Shown: one piece after another, positions 11,845-14,144 of the stretch
Position numbering within the stretch: position 1 is the first letter of the stretch
Layout of the letters: each line of letters opens with the position of its first letter
Assembly: GCA_023474155.1 (NCBI GenBank)
Contig: JAMCYJ010000006.1
Location: 1-14,144, forward strand
Reading direction: 5' to 3'
DNA: 14,144 nucleotides
Source of the DNA: Candidatus Martarchaeota archaeon
GTDB lineage: Archaea; Micrarchaeota; Micrarchaeia; Micrarchaeales; Micrarchaeaceae
Position numbers and translations under genes: made by a program
Notes under the pieces: generated by a model
Told to the model about the DNA's origin: nothing
The model's input: only the letters and a program-made list of their open reading frames with translations
Databases searched by the model: none

Positions 11845-14144
11845 ATGTTTGAATATACGAATAAACCTTTTAGCGATGCAGAGAGCCTTGCGTCTCTCAA
11901 CAAATACGTCAGGCAATGGTTTGATGAAAACTTCAGCGAGCTGACGCTGCCCCAGAAGTTCGCATTCAAATTCATAGCAGACGGCAAAAACCTGCTTGTC
12001 ACGGCGCCGACAGGAAGCGGAAAGACCCTTTCAAGCTTCCTCTCAATAATAAACGTGCTTTTCAATTATTCCCTCGAGGGCGCGCTTGAAAACAAAATAT
12101 ACTGCATTTACGTCTCCCCTCTCCGCGCCTTGAACAATGATATATACAGGAACCTGAAGCTGCCGCTCGAGAAGATATACGATATAATAGTGAAGGAAAA
12201 GGGCATTGACGTCATAAAGGGCAACATACAAAAGGTTACGATAGGCATACGGACAGGCGACACAGAGCAGAGCGAGAGGGCGAGGCAGCTGAAGAAGCCA
12301 CCGAACATACTCGTCACAACTCCTGAAAGCCTTGCGATAATGTTAAGCTCTGAGAAATTCTCAGAGAATTTCAGGTCCGTGCAGTACATAATAATAGACG
12401 AGGTCCACGAGCTTGCAAACAACAAGAGGGGCATGCACCTTGCGCTCAGCGTCGAAAGGCTCGCAAGAATCGCGGAGCGCAGGCTTGTCAGGATAGGCAT
12501 GAGCGCGACTCTGCATCCTCTCGAGGAGGCTGCGAAGTTCCTTGTCGGCTATGAAGGAGGCAAGCCGCGCGACTGCACCATCGTAGACGCCTCATGGAGC
12601 AAGGAGTTCGATTTGAAATTAATGGCGCCCGTGCAGGATCTCATATACAGCAACGACACGCTAATAGAGAACGAGACGTACAGGATACTGGACTCTGTGA
12701 TAAAGCATAATAAAACAACGCTGATATTCACGAATACCAGGAGCAATACCGAGCGGGTCATATTCAACCTGAAGAAAAGGTTCAACTACGACCTTGACAT
12801 AGCCGCGCATCACGGTTCGCTTTCAAGGGAGTCGAGGCTCAGCGTCGAGGAGATGCTGAAGAAGGGCGATCTTAAATGTGTTGTGAGTTCCACCAGCTTG
12901 GAGCTCGGGGTAGACATAGGCACGATAAACAACGTGGTGCAGCTGGGCTCGCCCAAAAGCGTCACAAGACTCATACAAAGGATAGGCAGGTCAGGGCATT
13001 CGTTCAAGGACACGGCAAGGGGCGAGATAATAGTCCTTGACCGGGACGACCTTGTGGAGTGCGCGATAATGATAGACTCCCTCAGGGCGAAAAGCCTTGA
13101 CGCGTTCAGGGTCCCTCAGAATCCGCTCGACGTGCTCGCCCAGCACATACTGGGCATGTCGCTAACCGCGCAATGGAGCATAGACGACGCGTATAACCTT
13201 GTAGCGCAGGCGTATCCTTTCCATGCGCTGCCGAGAGCCGACTTCGACTCGGTGCTGGATTACCTTGCGGGAAACTACGTAGAGCTAGAGAGCAGAAAGG
13301 TCTACAGCAAGATATGGCTCGACAAGGCAGGCGGCACATTCTCAAGAAGGGGAAACGCGAAGCTCATCTTCATGCTTAACCAGGGCACGATCCCGGACGA
13401 GGCGTCGATAAACGTGATTGCAGGAAGAAAGCATATCGGCAGCGTGCAGGAGGAGTTTTTTGAAAAGCTTAAGCCTAATGACGTGTTCGCGCTCGGCGGG
13501 CACTTATACAGGTTCGAATCATCGAACGGCACAAACTGCTATGTCTCGCTTGCAGACGCGGCAGCGCCTACGATTCCCCCATGGTTCTCTGAGCAGCTGC
13601 CGCTTTCATACGAGCTTGCAATGAATATAAACAAATTCAGGAAGCGGATGCTCGACGCGATCATAGAAGACAGGGAAAGCATAGGCGCAAACATAAAGAA
13701 GCTGAAGAAGGGCGAAAAAATAGAAGCAGTGCTGGAATCTGCGGGCATCGACCATGCCTCTGCTGCTGTTATATTTTCGTATTTCATGGAGCAGTTCCTG
13801 TTCGCAGGCACTATCCCGAACGACAGGATCCTGCTTATAGAACAGACATACGATGCTGCGCAAGAAGTGAACCTTATAATCTTTCATTCCCTTTACGGAA
13901 GGAGGATTAATGATGCGCTGTCAAGGCTTTTCGCGATAGAGCTCAGCAACAGGTTTGATACAGACGTAGGCATAATGATCAACGATAATGGATTCATACT
14001 AAAGCCCGACCAAAAGATAGACTTTACTCTAAAGACAAACTACAACATAGTGGATGCGCTTCACTCAAAAGACATAGAGGAAATGATGAAGGAAAACCTT
14101 AAGCGCACAGAGCTTTTAAAGAACAGATTTAGGCATGTCGCAGT
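11845..14144 (+). CDS. lhr: Lhr-family ATP-dependent helicase, 3' end outside the window
   Basis: The frame stays open from ATG 11845 to the last base (766 codons seen); Lhr-core proteins are usually ~850-900 aa, so roughly 100 residues are missing. Superfamily 2 motifs: Q-motif region LTLPQKFAF; Walker A TAPTGSGKT (53-61); PLRAL (motif Ia); TTPESL; DEVH at 185-188; MSAT at 219-222; then the second RecA domain with FTNTRSNTE, AHHGSLSRESR, SSTSLELGVDIG and the arginine-finger motif QRIGRSGH (378-385). The HHGSLS, SLELGVDIG and RIGRSGH wording is diagnostic of Lhr. Afterwards come the winged-helix and Lhr-specific C-terminal regions. Lhr translocates 3' to 5' on single-stranded DNA and unwinds DNA and RNA:DNA forks, with a role in repair. 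Weak GAGATGAG precedes the ATG; no clear TATA box. G+C content is much higher than in the S66 gene. Confidence 0.95.
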   Translation, partial: MFEYTNKPFSDAESLASLNKYVRQWFDENFSELTLPQKFAFKFIADGKNLLVTAPTGSGKTLSSFLSIINVLFNYSLEGALENKIYCIYVSPLRALNNDIYRNLKLPLEKIYDIIVKEKGIDVIKGNIQKVTIGIRTGDTEQSERARQLKKPPNILVTTPESLAIMLSSEKFSENFRSVQYIIIDEVHELANNKRGMHLALSVERLARIAERRLVRIGMSATLHPLEEAAKFLVGYEGGKPRDCTIVDASWSKEFDLKLMAPVQDLIYSNDTLIENETYRILDSVIKHNKTTLIFTNTRSNTERVIFNLKKRFNYDLDIAAHHGSLSRESRLSVEEMLKKGDLKCVVSSTSLELGVDIGTINNVVQLGSPKSVTRLIQRIGRSGHSFKDTARGEIIVLDRDDLVECAIMIDSLRAKSLDAFRVPQNPLDVLAQHILGMSLTAQWSIDDAYNLVAQAYPFHALPRADFDSVLDYLAGNYVELESRKVYSKIWLDKAGGTFSRRGNAKLIFMLNQGTIPDEASINVIAGRKHIGSVQEEFFEKLKPNDVFALGGHLYRFESSNGTNCYVSLADAAAPTIPPWFSEQLPLSYELAMNINKFRKRMLDAIIEDRESIGANIKKLKKGEKIEAVLESAGIDHASAAVIFSYFMEQFLFAGTIPNDRILLIEQTYDAAQEVNLIIFHSLYGRRINDALSRLFAIELSNRFDTDVGIMINDNGFILKPDQKIDFTLKTNYNIVDALHSKDIEEMMKENLKRTELLKNRFRHVA

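Overview
The window looks like chromosomal DNA from an archaeon. The evidence is an archaeal/eukaryal-type tryptophanyl-tRNA synthetase, an Lhr-family helicase, a small stand-alone TRAM protein, TATA boxes about 26-30 nt upstream of several genes (often with little or no leader), heavy use of AGG/AGA and ATA codons, and a tRNA gene interrupted by an intron-like insert. Small intergenic gaps, Ig-like/LamG surface-protein sequence and a bacterial-looking MetRS would fit a DPANN lineage such as Micrarchaeota. That placement is inference; no rRNA or other lineage marker is present.

Layout. 1-1035 (+): 3' part of a surface-type protein (Ig-like then LamG-like), broken by an in-frame TAA. 1032-3107 (-): YHS-domain copper P-type ATPase, converging on it with overlapping stop codons. 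3108-3239: divergent promoter region with an inverted repeat. 3240-3602 (+): unknown 120-aa protein. 3725-4837 (+): TrpRS. 4838-5459: mostly non-coding, with a 58-aa ORF at 5107-5283. 5460-5561 (+): tRNA-Gln(CTG) with a ~30-nt insert in the D-arm. 5600-6128 (+): decayed C-terminal part of a class II lysyl-tRNA synthetase, in three frames. 6156-7130 (+): S66 (MccF-type) carboxypeptidase with a bacterial-style Shine-Dalgarno. 7254-7568 (+): nucleoside 2-deoxyribosyltransferase-like protein. 7877-8176 (-): TRAM protein with a good terminator and a leader hairpin. 8340-9818 (+): MetRS. 9858-10229 (-): Cys-cluster plus helical-repeat protein, with a tandem palindromic repeat upstream. 10419-11189 (+): membrane-anchored exported protein. 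11350-11682 (+): two-cluster ferredoxin with a clear terminator. 11845-14144 (+, runs off the end): Lhr-type helicase.

Most of the window is housekeeping: two aminoacyl-tRNA synthetases, a tRNA, an RNA-binding TRAM protein, a helicase and a ferredoxin. The accessory-looking piece is 5562-7250. It is much more A+T-rich than its surroundings (one sampled line, 6241-6300, has 13 G/C of 60, against 35 of 60 at 12901-12960 in lhr). It starts right behind a tRNA gene and holds a dead synthetase remnant followed by an MccF-like peptidase. MccF enzymes destroy aminoacyl-adenylate mimics that poison synthetases, so an imported resistance islet is an attractive but unproven reading. I saw no CRISPR array, transposase or complete novel multi-gene system.
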